Shown here piece by piece: positions 10,663 through 25,173 of a stretch of 64,000 bases of DNA. The DNA comes from Numida meleagris. Its lineage: Eukaryota; Chordata; Aves; Galliformes; Numididae. Numbering within the stretch: the stretch's first letter is position 1; every line of letters starts with the position of its first letter. The position numbers and the translations under genes were made by a program. The stretch lies in NCBI RefSeq assembly GCF_002078875.1, contig NC_034421.1, positions 12,601,449-12,665,448 on the forward strand, given 5' to 3'. The notes under the pieces were generated by a model. The model was not told the origin of the DNA. It ran no database searches and was given only the letters and a program-made list of their open reading frames with translations.

Positions 10663-13600
10663 AACCTTGTTTTTAGTTAGCGGTAGGGGCACACATGCAC
10701 ACGCCAGCTCACGTTGGTGCAAGCTGAATTTTCTTGTGCCTCTTGAGCTGCCCTGGTGGGAACTCAGCCTCCGCCCTGCTGCGAGGGGACAGAGGTGCCA
10801 GCCTGCCCCTGCCTTGATAGCCGTGTTCCCACTGTGCCTGGGCGGAGGGGAGGAGCAGGAGAGCTGCTGCTGGGGCAGGCAGGAGCCGCGAGGTGCCGGC
10901 AGTGCAGCCGTGCTGACTGACCAGCGGCTTTCCCCCCGGATTTCTGGCTCCTTTCCCCAGCGTGGCTTGCTGCCAGAGGTGAGGGAACCACATCCACAAA
11001 GCCCACAGCTTCCAGCACTGAGCTTTTGTCCGTGAATCGAGCTTTAAAGACTGTGAGCGTGAAGGGCAGCACCGATGTCCCACGCCCTGTGACAGATTTC
11101 TCAGGGTTTGTCCCATCCCCCAGGGTTGCAGTGGGCGCCGAAGGCCTCAGACTTTCTGTTGGTCTGTTAAATGCAAGTGCCACACACTTTGATACCTCGG
11201 GCCATTCCGCCCCAAGCTTTCTTCAGGTGCTCGGGAAACATGTGTTCACCTCCCAGCTCACCAGGCACGAGATGCCGGCCAATTTTCAGCATAACGCACA
11301 ATCTCAACTATTTTATTGCTTAATTTAGGCCATAAAGTCCCTTTGATGTGTTGTGTAATGCAACGTTCATTCTGAAAAAGTGGGTGGAGTAGCTTTATGG
11401 TATTATAAAAATAAATAAAATGCCTGGCAGGATTTTGAAACCACATGGTCATTCCTCCTCTATCCACAGATAAGTTGATTGTTGAGAGAGAAATCTTGCT
11501 TAATATCTAACTTTGGGTGATTTATTTCTCCAGAGCCCTTTCATCTCCAGTATGTATTGGGTTATCTGCGACTTCTAATCTGATTGTTTTAAGTGTGATC
11601 AAAGAAACCAAGAGAATGCACTTTATTTTCCCACTGTATGAATAGAATGTTGTTTGTACAGTGCATTACATCACCTGTTCCTGCTGTTCCTGAATTGTGC
11701 ACCAAATGTTTGTGGTATAAATAGAATACATAATGGACTTGTAGGGGGTGATGAAATTTGTTCCACTTGCTGAGTAAAACAGAGTTAACTAAATGAACGC
11801 TTTCTTCACACCCAACTCTACCTCGACACACAACAACACAGGCTGAAAATGTTTGAAATAGCTCTTGTGCGGAGCACTGAGGTGGAATTAGGCAGCGTGG
11901 AGGAACCGCTTCGAAAAGCTGCAGGAGACTGCAGGCAGGCAGAGAGATTCCTGTCACTGGAATTGCTGGCATTCTTTCCAGGCTATGCAAAGAAAGATTT
12001 TGGCCTTCAGTAGTGGTGGCTGTGTTGTTGTAACTGCGATGGTCTCGGTATGGAGGCAGGTTCTGCAGAGAGGCAGTTGCCTCTCTTGGGTAGGTGGTTT
12101 TGTTGGGTTTTGCACAGTGGCAGCTCGGTCTCTGAGCTTGCAGCTCTGGTTCCTGGTGGAGGCCTCTGAAGATGGGCCTGAGAACTGTGTCTCTGATCCT
12201 AAAAATCCTGAATTCAAGGAAGGATGTTTGTTTTCTGGCATATCCTAACACTTCACCGCCGTGTAGCCTCAGTGTTCTGCAGAGCACAGCTGTCTTTGGC
12301 AGCTCGACCACATCTCTTCCTGCGAACCTCTCCCATCCTCTTCGGGGGCACCCATCAGCATTTTCCCTCTAATTATCTAATTGATTAATATATTTAACTT
12401 GGAACATTTGTTCTCAGCCTGTCTTTTCTTTGCCTTTCAGTTTGTTTCTTCGTTTGCAGACCAGGAGAGTAATCTGAGGGGCCGAAAGCTTGTGGCTTGC
12501 TTGTTTTTCCAAGCTGTATCTGTTGGCTTGGAAAAAAAAAGAAAAGAAAAAAAACCAACACCTCTCCTTTCTGACCTTGTCTTGACACACCTACAGGCCC
12601 TCATGAATATCCCACCCTGGGTAAATAGCTCGTGTTTTTATTCCGAGGAGAACTGCCATGCACCAAAGGGTCAGGTATAATCACTGGGGAGATAAGTGGC
12701 GGCTTTATCTTAAGCGATTTCTCCTTAGGGTTTTTCTTTTCCCAGTCTCTAGTTGGTTTGGAAGTTCTTCTTGTGCAGCATGTGGTCGCTGTCAAGAATA
12801 CTAAATGGACAAAAATAGGGGAAATTTGTCTCAGTTCTGGGTTCAGCAGTGCTGCTGGGAGGGCTGAGCTGTGTGCCACGTCCTGTCCCCACCACACTGC
12901 CCAGTGCTGTCCCCATCCTGTCCCCTGCCACCAGGCTCACTGGAAAGCAGAAAGCCAGGGGCATTGCTGACATACCATTCCAGTGGGATGAGCTTAGGGC
13001 CACTATCTCCCTCATCAGCCTCCAGGTAGTGATAATCTGATATTCTGCAAGGTTTCACCCCTCCATCATTAAGCTGCTGGTGGCTTTCTCTTGTGTTTAG
13101 TTGCCCAGGTTGTGGCAGCAGAGGGGAAGGAGGTGGGGAGAGGACTGGAGCATCGCTTCGGATGCTGCTGATGGCTGCTGCAGTCCTCTGCGTGAGTCAG
13201 GATCCAGATCAGCATGGCTTCTGCAGTTTGCTTCTTGCTGCAGCATTCACCGTGTGTAGGATGGAGAATTCTCCTATCAGAGTAAACTGAGCCACTCTGC
13301 AATTTCTTTGCAGTGAATTATAGGAAAATGGTTTTGTGTTTCTCCCTTGTAAGCTGTGCAGGACCAGCGTGGGACTGACTAAGTCTTTACAGGTTTCCCA
13401 GTGGAGTGCTAAGCAGTGGTAACAGCAGCACAGTTCTCTGGTGTTCTCTCTGCAAGGCTGCTGCTGCTGGTCAAGGCAGTGATGCGGAGGTCTCTCTTTG
13501 GAGATTCGCAGGCAGCATTGCGTTGCTTGCCTCAAGGATATATTGCAAAAGTTGCCTGAGCTTAAACACTTCTCATTTATTGTTTGCGCAGCAATGGTGT

Positions 13601-14530
13601 TTGGAGGCCCCTGCTCTCCAAGCTGTGGGGGGGGGAATGTTATAACTTACATTAGGGTGCGGGATTTTCCAGCCCTGTAGGAGCAGCATCTTCCTTGGTG
13701 AAGTTTCAGCTACATTTTTGCATGGTTTGCCCTGTCCATCTGCAGCTGCCAGGACTTTCCTCTGTCTGATCCTCTGAGAGAGAAGGAGTCTGGGTTCTCA
13801 TCTGCCTTGTGGCTTGGTGCAGTGATGAGCTGAGCTCACTTTATGGCCATTTTATTGCTGGCATGGCAGGTTTCAAGCTGGATTTGGTGAGCTGAGGGAC
13901 ACTGAGCAGCCCTGGAACAACCACATCTGAACTCACCCATTGGGATATCACGGTTAATCTGTGTAGTGCTCCTTCCAGAACAGAAATGTGTATTTTGGTT
14001 TGATACGCTACTATTTCTTTTTCCCAGACTCATTCAAAAGCACTTAACAAGTTGCTTCAAAAGCAGCCAGAGGTGTGAGTTACAGCTGATGTAATTAATT
14101 TGTGTTTGTGAGCCTGGCCCCCTGCAGTCTAGGTGGCGTTTGTAGGGCTGGCAGTTACAAAGAACAAAAGTCTAATCTTGGAGAAGATTAGGAATTCTTT
14201 GACGAGGGTTAAGCTGGGGTGCCGCTGCTTTATCATTTTTCTGGTGTCCTGTGGCAAATCTGTAATTTCAGCCATTACCAGCATGCAGGCTGTTCCTCCC
14301 GCTGCATTTAAAGCAGTGCTGTCTCTGCACACCTACCCAGCTGTTTTGCAAAATAAATATTAAAAAATGGCATAAAACAAGAAGAGGGCAACTCTGGATC
14401 CTTAAGACTGCAAGGATCCCCATTGCAAGAAGGCCATTCAGGGCCAGAGCCCACTGTGCAGCTGTCAGAGCTTGTCCTTCCCAAGCCCTGTGCTCCCTGC
14501 TGCCATCTCCGTGCTGTCCCATCTCTTCTG

Positions 14531-14549
14531 CTCATCTCATCTCATCTCT
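14531..14549. repeat. Short (CTCAT)n tract
   Basis: Three copies of CTCAT are followed by CTCTC. Confidence 0.75.
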
Positions 14550-17500
14550 CCCACCCTGGGGTAGCTGAGCAGCATAAATACTGTGCATCAGCTGGACGTG
14601 GCTGGAAATGAAACAGGGAAGGAGGCGGACAGCCTTGCCTTTAATGCTTGCACAGCCCTCGGAGCGCTGAGCCCCAGTCCTGCTGGAGCAGGATTTATGT
14701 CCCAGCACACTTGCAGCCAGCGTGTTGTGGCAAGCTTCCCCAAGCAGCAGTTTCCACTTTTCCTCTTTGGTGTCTATTGTTTTGTTATTTGGGGAACTGG
14801 AATCCGTGAGCAAATCTGAAACATGGTTAGCATTAAACTCTGACGCAACCTGTTTTTTTCCTTTCAGACTGGTCTCAATCTCAGCACATCTTCCCCTGAT
14901 CAGCTTAAGGGGTCCGCAGCAATCCTGTGACTCATGCTCTGGGGCTGGGAGCAGCGTCCGACGTGGTTTTAGCAGTGTTGCAAAGTGCTGGCTTGGGCTA
15001 AATCGGGCCAATAGTCATTGATCACGAGTGAGTTTCCAAAAGAGGAGGAGGCTGGCTGGCTGCTGATGTTTTTGATTTAGTCGTTTAATGAACAGCCATC
15101 AGGAATACGTTACATTCTCGATTATTTTGACTTTAATCTAATGTGTTAATAACGTGAGGCTCTTCAGATGAAAATATATTTCCAAGCTGCTTGTAGTATT
15201 TGCTAGCGTAGTAAGTTGAAGACATATGTGAAAGGAAGGGCCATCTGATGAACTGCTATTGTTCTCTTAATTCAGCCCACCCCATTTGGGCCGCTCTGCA
15301 TGAATGGCTTTGTCTTCACTAATAAAATTACACTATGTTCCCTGCAACACATGTTCTGCATGTCCCAGCTAGTCAGCAGCAGTAAAACTTCATTTTATAG
15401 CTTTATAATGTTACCTTCTCAATTATGGCTTCTTTTAGAGACAGCGGTGCTTCCAGGGCTGACCTTGGCATGGCATTTGGGAGCTGCCATAGCCCTGTGC
15501 TTCTGGCTCGCCTCTCTCCTTTCTTTTGGTGCTATGTAGTCGTGCTCCTTGCGTGGCTTGTCAACACCAGCGTGCACCTTGTCGCCTGGAGGGTGCTGCA
15601 GTGGCAAATTCGGTGTTGGAAGAGAGATAGCAATATGTTCCGTGGTCTGCATCCTTTGCCTTCTGTCTGGAATGCTTGGCTGAACGCGAGGTGCGTGGTG
15701 GCTGGCTTGGTGACAGGCCAAGTGTGGCCGCAGGAGCTACGGCCGCTCCACAGCCCATCTGTCGGCTGGGTTCCTGGGGGCCAGAGAGTCTGCGGGAAGA
15801 GCTCCGCTGCTCCTGGAGCCTGGGAGAGCTGCGAGCAGCCTGATGGTTTCTTTGGGCAGTCCGTGAGAGGAAGAGATGGATGAAAAGCGACCTTCTGGCT
15901 TGGCACAGCGGCACAGAGGGAGCTGCTCGCAGCAGCTGGCTGGCTGCGGTCCTGGGGAACCGCTGCCGAGCTGGGAATCAGCATGCACAGCAGTTCTCCC
16001 CTTCCTTGGCGCATTGTCTTTGATGGGCTGTAGGGTGGAGGGGATTAGACCAAGTTCTTAGGGGAGGAGAATAGCCAGCAGGGGATGGCTGGTCATTTTT
16101 GTTCCTTTTGTGGAAGCAAACAATCTCTCCCTTACTACTCAGAGGGGCTCATGAGCCTTTGTAATGTTTATTAGGCTGAAAGATTTGGAGACCTCTGGTC
16201 TAGATAGCTCTCCAACTGAGAAGGGGAATTTAGGCACTTGTGATAGCGTAGCCAAAGAAATTACAATAAATATTTGGGAGATTTTAGTGTTTGGCATTCT
16301 TCAAGAATGGTTTAACAGAGTGAAATGTTCAGTGGAAAGGCTGGAAGTCCAGCCGAAATGACATAGATGTGCCTGGGTTGGTGTTGGCACATCTTCCCCA
16401 CTTCAGGGATTAGGAGTTGTGTAATAGCAGCATAATGATCTGCAGAATTGGCTCATTTAAACTTCAGCTGCTTTTGTTTAGGAGATGGACTTCAAATCTG
16501 AAACTGGGTCAAAATCTTTTCTTGCTGTTGAGCTAAAAGCTCCAAATGCTTTGGACGTATGTGTGAGCAGACCTCTTCCCTGCCACGGCCCAACCAGCTC
16601 TCCTTGGCTGAATTTCAGCCAGGTGGGTGGCCTTGGGCTGGTAGTGCTCATTGCTTGAAAAAGTGGCATCATTGAGATCAGAAGAGGTTTTGCAGGACCT
16701 GATGATCACCAGCACGTCCTTAAGCAGTTAATTCATTCCCGAATAGTCAGGATGGTGAGAGGCAAAGGATTCTTTGTATTTCCAACCAGTATCAACTTTT
16801 CCCTCAAATGAAGTCACTCCACTCCACTTCTCTCCTGCTCTTCAGATCACTCTCCCTGGTCCTCCTCGTGTCTGATGGAGACATCTCCTCTCAAACTCTC
16901 TGCAGAGTAGGCACCATGCAGGAGTGAATTCCCTGTCTGGATTCTCACCACATTTCCAGTGAAGTTCAGTGTCAGAGTTTCGTCGCTCTGCAAAAATCTT
17001 CTTCAGCACTGGTGTTATTTCCAACAGTGAGGCCCAAGTCACGGCCCCGTGTCTCCTCTGCAGTAAAGAATAAAACCCCCAGAAGGCCTTTGCATGCAAC
17101 TGCTTTTCCAACAAAATGAAAGGTAAATGAAGATTCTTTTCCCCGATCCCAGGGACAGCTGCTCACAGACATGCATGGCCCCTTCATCTTCTAGGGATGG
17201 CTGCAGTCAGGGAAATGTGCAGGTATTTCTTTGTCCCGAGGAATTCCTTAACTTCTCCCAGAGAATAAACCCTGAAGGGGATTAGCTCACTTATTCAGAA
17301 GTGAATTGTACATCGTGGATATGTAGGGCGTTCTGAAAGATCCATCCTATAATAAGAACCGCTGGCGAATATTGTTCTCATTTCCCTGGATGGGACAAGG
17401 TGCTGCCAGCAGAAGCGTAAGCCAAGCATCTCTGCAGTCACATCGTGTCATGCAAGAGTCTCACAGCTGTAAATGCAAATTCGCAGGCTCAGACGTTGAT

Positions 17501-17654
17501 GTCACAAGCTCCTGCATGTTTTGATTAATTCAGCTACGTTTTCACACACAGGTTTGGGGACGGTTGCTTTCATCAACTTTGCGATCAAACTTGATGCCAA
17601 GGGTATTATGACTCATGTTGCAGTCTCACTTGTAGTTTTGAAGGGGGAGTTAAT

Positions 17655-17674
17655 AGTGATATTAAAATATCACT
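17655..17674. repeat. Perfect 9-bp inverted repeat with AA loop
   Basis: AGTGATATT and AATATCACT are separated by AA. It is AT-rich and isolated in intron 2. Confidence 0.8.
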
Positions 17675-20600
17675 CATTTACTACATAGGCGGAGCTGGCA
17701 GCAGTCGTGGTTGCCTAACACTTCCCATTATATAAAACTTTGTTGTAGTTGCTCATATCTTTGTCAGACTTATGTTGTTTGGTATTCTTCCACGCTGAGA
17801 TTCTGCCTAAGGCTGAATTACTTTGGCAAATTTTAGCAAAAATAGAGGAGGAGGAAATTACATTGTTTTGCTCATGTCAGACTCTTACAATTTACTTTCC
17901 ATTGATAACCTTCCAACTTTCCTACTTTGAAGCAGGCGTGTACCATTTGGCAAGTGGGTTGCCGGGGGGTGGGATTGGCATGGCAGCTTGAACATCCTTT
18001 TTGCTGTCCATGTGAGATACCACCCAAATTTGGCTAAACTCTAAGCTTTTGAAAATTGCACAAGCTCTGTCATAGATTCTGGCAGCACGATTCTCTGAGA
18101 AGCATATGTAAGATGGTTGTGGCTGAGACTTCAGAGACTGAAAACTGCAATTCCTGTTGCTGCAGCTCCTGATTCTGAAGGCTCAGACGCTCATCGTTGG
18201 CTGAGCCAGCTCTCTTCTCCAATCCTCTAGGAAAGGAACTCAGGAACAAAAAAAAAAAAGAAGAAATAACAACAGCAGCAACAAAAACCAGCTTTGGGGG
18301 GAGAGGCTGGGGAAGAGGTAAGGAGAGCAAGATCCTCCAGCAGCTCGCAAAAGGGAGGCTGGAGAGAATGTTGGAACTGGAAAGGGGCTTTCCGATGCTC
18401 CCAGGAGTTTCAGGTGCTGTAGCTGGAGGGTGCCTCTTCAGCCTTAGTTCTTCCCCCTTATGCAGGAGGCAGAGCTTCCCTGGTGTGCTGTATCTGCACG
18501 CCTGTCGCTTTGTATCCTCTCCTAAGGAAACGTAACCCACTAATCTCAGCAGATTCTGACAGCAGGGTAGAATTCTCTTGTGTGCAAATGAATTGCAGGT
18601 TGGAGAGGAGAAACCCCGTTCACCTCTCAGGGAGAAAGGCTGTGAACTGATCTTAACTATTATTGAACCCATAAAACTAACTGGGAGAGAGGTGCTGGGA
18701 ATGTTTGTCCCACGTAGACACGGGACAACTAAGTCTTATGCAAGGTGCTATCACGTGGAATTTCATCACTTTTTCTCCTCTTGTAGCTACTTGTTGATGT
18801 GTGTGATCACAGACTTTTTCTTTAGGATTCTCGCTTAGTTCAGTGCATGGGAAGGCAAGTGCTGCGGGAGCTAACAGAGGACGGGTAGGAATGAAAGTGT
18901 ACCAGGCACCTGCATTACTTCTTGCTTCACCGAAAGGCCACACAGTGAAAGAGGCAGAAGATGCAAGCAGAAAAGCACGGGTGTTTCCATGCTGGTTTCT
19001 GCCGGAGACATCCTGCAAGGCAGCTCTTCTACCTGGGAACATCTCTGTTGTGCACGCTGTAGATTTTCTGTGCTCAAATGAAGACCCCAGTTCAGATTTA
19101 CTGATGTACTGAGCAAGCACATGTCAGGCAGACTTATAAAATGCTGAGTATTCAGCCCAGAGCATTTCAAATAAAGCAGATTTTGAGAAAATGTTGACTA
19201 TGTCAGCATTGACGTTAGCTTTTTGTGTGTAAGAGGATAAGAGCTTTTCCCTCCTCTAGAATAACATCACAAATAAACACAGGCTTCACTTGTGAAAAGT
19301 GCCGCAGAGTAATCTCCAGCAGAGTGAATTATGCTGCATTCAGTATAACATGTGGGTGATGTAAGCTAGATAAAGTACAAAGAGGAGGGAAAAGAAGGAT
19401 ATCAATCCATTTATCGCAAGCCCCGGGCATGTTAAGTTCTGCAGAGATAGTGCAGGATCAGTAATAGCACGTACCAGGTACCGGAGAGGTGAGCAGAAGA
19501 CAATATTTTTTTTTCAAAACAATAAGTTGCTCTTCCCTGCTGTGGTAAGGAGAAAGTATTTAGGTCATAACATGTTGTTGTAATGCCTCCCTGGGCATTT
19601 GATGCCATTGTAACGTCTCTCCTCCTTCTCAATTTTCTGCTGGCCTGTCAAGGCTGAGATTTGGCCACAGCCTTGTCATTATTCACAGCATTCAATCTCC
19701 ACAAACCTTCCAGTTTTTGCTAATTATCACAGTGTATTTGGAGCCTCCTTCCCCTCACTCATTTGGCTGAGTGTCAGCAGGTAGGCTGTACCCCAGGATT
19801 CTGGAGGGGGCAAAAGCAGATCAGAAGTGCATAGAGTTTGATCACCTAGCCTCGTGTCTTTAAGAAGCTGAGGTAAAAAGCCATACAATTGGTTTTTATC
19901 TGGACAGTGGCTAACTTATGTAGAACAAAATAGCAGATTGCTTACATTGTCGCTTATTTTTCCTAAATAGAACTGTCAACTGGTTTTAATTGTGTAAAGA
20001 TATGTAGGAATGGAATGAGAGTTCAAACAGCTCTTTTACAGCACTTTAAATGGACATAGTACTTCATATATATCCCCACAATAATGCATACCAGATGAAA
20101 AGATATTGTGGAATTTGTGTAATAAAGGTAAAAGCTCATATATCTGCCTGTTCTAATGCAAGAGAAGTAAAACAGAAGAATTCTACAAGGCAAAAATAAC
20201 AACAAACCTCAGCATAGTTCCTAAAGTGAGATTTCACTTGCTGTACAGTGCATACAGAAAAAATGAACACAGGACTTCCATGTGTGATGATTTAGCACAG
20301 TAACGGGATGGACTGCGTACCAGCCTCCAGTGGCTTCCCTGGTGCTCTCTTGTTGAAGCTGGAGGTATTTTCTCCCTTCTCTGGTCAGTGGTTTATCCAG
20401 ACCTGCTGGTATTGCAGTGTCCCGGGAGCTACCTCATTAGCTCCCGTGCAATTAGTTTGTGAGCAGCTCTCATTGTTTTTTTCCTTCCTTTTTTTGTTTT
20501 CTCCCCTGCCTTCTTTAGCTGTTTCTCACTGCATTTTAGCATCCATTTGAAAAAGTTGGACTGATGCCTGCACCCTGAACTGTTTAGTGAATGCCCCTGG

Positions 20601-23204
20601 AGACGTTGCCACGTTCAGGAGCAGAGATGCCTATCAAGGAAGGTCCTTCTCGTTATGTTTGAGGTGTATGTATTGCTATCAGACCTACACTGGCTGCCTT
20701 CAGGTGCTGCACACTTCAGGTGTTCTTACTGCTGAATTCAGTGGTTTGCCAGGCAGCCACTGAATTTAGATCTGTTTGTAAATGTACAGCTACAAGAAAT
20801 TAGAAACCGAATCCTCCGATTTCATTAATCATTTTAAAATGTGACCTCCTGTGATCTCGAAGCAGCGATGGATGATTTGGCTTCCAGGTCCTGCTGGAGA
20901 TACAAGGTTAGGGGACCATCCCAAAGTTATGGCTGGGACTGAATTCTGCACCATCTGAAAAAGAATTACTTAAGTCCTTACTTAAAAGGAAGACTCACTA
21001 ACAGCTGTATGCCTATTTCCCAGGGTACAGTAGTAAATTATTTGCTGTCAATCTGCTAAACTCTTTAAAAACAAAAATTAAAAAGTACGTGTAGGAAAGG
21101 TCCTTTTTAATGGTTTCTGTCTCCCTCAGACCCAGTTTCTATGTGTTTTGTTCCTTCTGGTTTTTACTGTACAGTTCTCTGGGGGCCCATCTCTGCTGTC
21201 ACTCCCTGATGGCCACTGTCAGATGGGTGGTAACCTTGAGTCCACCCTGGCCTTGCCTCAACCACCACATTACGCATGTAAGGTTGGTCTGAGCAGAGGA
21301 AGGAACATCAGATTGCCAGCTCCTGATGGAGACCAGAAGGCTGAGTTATGATTTATATGCTTACTGTGATGCTGACGTCTCTTCAGAGTCAAGCAGTAAA
21401 TGACAGAGGAGGTTAAAAATGTTTTGCAGCTTGCCAGTATTTCACTGTTGATACAGCTTGCCATTTGTTGATGTGATCCAACAAGGATCCTTTAACAACC
21501 ACCTTTGTGGAGTTTGTGAGCCTCCAGAGAGCTGCTGGGGAAGCTGTTCCATGGTGCTGCACTTCTGAGACCCACTTTCCTGTCTCGGTGACAGTCAGCT
21601 GGTGCCTGTGGACTGCTGCTCATTATAAAGTACGAGATTGAGACAGAAGTCTGCTCTGAGGGACCCATCCTGCTCGGATCCAATGGTCTCTTGGCTTTAA
21701 ACTTAAATGTGTTCTCCATACTGAACTGAAGTTAAAGAAGCCCTTGCAGGACCTTTTAATGTGAAGGTATGAAATGTCTTTGTGCAGGTCCTTTTGCTCT
21801 AGTGAGTAGTTTTTATCATGTGCTGCCAATATCTGATCCCACTTCTTGACCCGTAGTATACATGGAGAGGGAAGATTAGGATGTTTCAAATCAGCTGAGT
21901 CTCCCCTCTAGGAGAGCCACAAAATTCCAGCTCTCAGCTTTATCTCCGCCAGGCCTCGCCAGCCCTCCAGGTTTCTGGTTTTGTTACCAGCTGGGTCTGG
22001 ACGTTGGTCACCCCAAAGGTTCACAGGGGACTGCTTGGTTCTTTTTTGTGGGAGTTAGGACACCAGTGAGTGACGGTGCTTGGAGGCAGACATCTTTGCT
22101 TCATGTTGGCATGGCAGGCCTGATTCAGTGAAAGAAAGGGGTTTTTGTGTGCAGTGTTAATACTAGGAGTCCCTCAGTAGTCCTGTCCACCTCATCGTTA
22201 GGTCTTCATCAGAGTTCTTTGGGAACAAACCTAGAGTGTTTTGAAGGGCCTCAGCTGTTCAAAATATTACATCACTCTGTTTCTTCTGCCACCAAAATTT
22301 GTAATTTCACTAAAATACCAAGCTTGTTGGCAATAAATCAGTAATGATTGTAGTTTCATTTGATATTTTCAATGAGGATTAAATGGGGCCAGTAAGTCTG
22401 TGGCTGTCTGGCTCAGCCTATGTTAAGTGGCCCAGTGATGCAAGGAAGAAGCTTAACGTCAGCATTACAACTCGTATCAAATGGAACCCACTTGAGCTGC
22501 ATATCCTCCCCTTTCATTTCAGCCATCAGCAACACCACTGCTTTGATTTGAGTATCAGGAAATTCATCCCTGGAAGCAATCTGGACTGCAGATTGCTTTT
22601 CTGGTTTTTATTCCCTCCCAGAAAGCTTCAGCGGTGTAAGGAGGCACAGAGCCAGGACTGTCCAGTGTGCCCTTTGGTTCCATAGGCTTCGGTTCCCCAG
22701 TGTGGCCCATGCACCTGTGGGCACAGAGCTGCCCCATCCCCTGTTCTCAAGTGCACAAGAGGCTCTGTAAGTGTGGAGGAAGGAGAGGAAACGCACTGAA
22801 GTCTTTAGCCAAGCTGGATGTTTTGTTCCCATCCAAAAACTTACTCATCCTGCAGGCTCTGGTCTTAAGTTTCTGAGCCTGCAGAGAAATCTGCTCATAA
22901 TTTATCTTGTAAGTCCTTTCTTGTTGAGCAGAAGTGCTGGCAAGGAGCAGCCGAGGCGCTGGAGAATCCCCAGTTACGCCTGGTTCTACCAGGCCTCCTC
23001 AGATCTTTCTTTGGAACGAGTCGAGAAGAGGAAATACTTTCCATTTCAGAGAAGCGTGGACAAACAATGTTGCTTCAGACGGGGAAGAAAAGCGGCAGAC
23101 AGAATTATAGCGCTGAATCCTGCTGGCCAAAAGCATGCTCTCTTCTTTATTCAATAATTCCTGGAACACAGTGTTCTTATTGTATTCCTCCTGCCTGGCC
23201 CTGG

Positions 23205-23330
23205 CTCGACCAGGGCGGCCCTGACTGGCGGCCTAGCGCGTCTCCAAGCGCTGCAGTCCCGACGCAGTGCCGCTGGCTGTGGGAGCCCTAGGAGTGCCAC
23301 ACGTGCTCCACGGACGGCCCCGTCCCTCCC
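23205..23330. promoter_or_regulatory. Small CpG cluster in intron 2
   Basis: About fourteen CpG lie in 130 bases (CTAGCGCGTCTCCAAGCGCT and neighbours), flanked by CpG-poor DNA. Function is unknown. Confidence 0.25.
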
Positions 23331-25149
23331 GTGATGCTAGGTAGATGTGTGCTCTGAATATCAGGAGCCGGTCAGAAAGGTCCCCGCTGCCTGGAAAACA
23401 AAGTGCTTGCTTGCCTGGTTTAGTCATTAAGTAAATTTGTGGTTTGGTTGAGATGAAAAATAATGTAGAAAAGCTGTTGAAATCCCGGGATTAATTTGAT
23501 AGCTTGCAGGCGGTGGTGTTTCTAAGCGGAGCCGCTGCCTTCTTTAGGTTATGAGCAGGGCCGGGTAGAGCCCCACGCTCCCCAGTTCCCTCCGAGGCAG
23601 GCATTTGGAAGCCATTTGCTGCACCTAGGCCCTGGCCCAGCCTGCGGAGCAGGCATGGGGTGCTGTGGGGTGGGAAACACACTCGGCTGCTTCCTCCCAC
23701 AGCAGACCCCCTGCTGGGAAGAGACCCTCCCTGTGTGACCCCTGTACAGCTCCCAGCCTGCGTGCCCAGGGAAAAAGAACCAGGGGGCAAAGGCACAGGG
23801 TCCCACGCAGAGACCCCGTAGCTGAGCAGAGGGGTTTCTCTGGGGAGCACATCTGTGGGCTCGGCAGCAGGTGGGGAGTGCAGGGACCCCACGCACTCTG
23901 CCGGGCTGCTCCACAGCAGCAAGGCCCTTGGCAAACCACAGTTATTACAGGCAGATACCCAGAATACTTGATAAAAAATTTCCCTGTGTAATGACAATCT
24001 CTCATATTGGATAGGGATTCGTACTAGTAATGTTGGCATTTTCTTAAAAAAGCTACACTGTGGTGTAAATTTGGACTAATATGTTGAAATGATACCTGTT
24101 ACTGTTAGATAGCAGAACAAAATGTTCTGCTGCTTTTGCTTTGTTCCTGGAAGATCCAAGCAGCTTCTTAATTGATATGCAGACATTGTGTTGCCTGTAT
24201 TTATTTATTTTTTAATTCATTCCTTGTGCATTGAGCTATTAAGTAAATGAGCTCTTTGGTCATCTCCTAGGGAAGATATGCATTGTTGCTAGGAATGATT
24301 TGACCTTATCGTGCAGCAAAAACAGATTTTTACAATTTTGATTTTACATCTATCACTAGTAAACGATACATAGAGTTCCCTCGGGTGGCTGCGTAGGCAT
24401 GCCTCTGTTGGGATGGAGCCGGGACGGCTCTTTGCAGAAGTATGGTCAGTTGAGATCGAGAGGAAAGTTTATCCAGTTTCCATGGAGCACTGTAGTTGCA
24501 CCCTATTGTCTGAAAGACTTTCTTAGAAAGATCAGGATGGTGGTAGGGCAGTACAGCCAAACTGCGTAGCCTGTTCAGTCTTCATTTGCCTGCTAGCCAA
24601 TTAAATTATTTCCTTTATTTCAGCTCTTCCTAAATTCTCACAAAATCATTTTTCTAGCTTACTCTGCTGTATCCTGTGATCTAAATTATTTAATTGCAGT
24701 GAATGCAGCTTCTGTACCACAGTCCTTGGAAGCAGTGTGTCCTTGGTAGATGCAAAGCAGTTAGGAATTGGAAACTCAGATGGTTAGATCTTGGGTTTAG
24801 GTTTTGTAGTTGCGCTTTAATACCAAGCAATAATTACTGAAGGTCCCCATAAAATAATCCCAGTGTCCTCCTGAAATGGAATTGAATGCCTTAGAAAGAA
24901 AGAGAAGAGCTCTTATCTGAACTTTTAGTTAAGTTTTTATTTATTTCCCTTCTTCCTCCAGCGTGGGAGGATGAATAAGCGCGGAAGAAGATTCAGGTTT
25001 GCAAAGGCAAGGAGTGCTAAAGAGCGTCATTTTTTTTCATCGGCTTTTAAAAGCCAGACTGTAATCGTAAATTCCCTGATAGCTGGAGCATGCAGGAGTT
25101 ATCTTTAAGCCTACAAGTGACAGGCTGCTGTTGCTTTTCAAACTTCAGA

Positions 25150-25173
25150 TTTCTTTTTTTTTTTTTCTTTTTT
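25150..25173. repeat. T-rich tract
   Basis: A T run with one or two C interruptions. Confidence 0.85.

Noticed and set aside
11589..12311. 240-codon minus-strand frame
   Set aside because: No family resemblance, no splice or promoter context, and composition like the rest of the intron.
15425..16014. Overlapping frames of 117-160 codons on both strands
   Set aside because: No homology, open in opposite strands at once, and no splice context.
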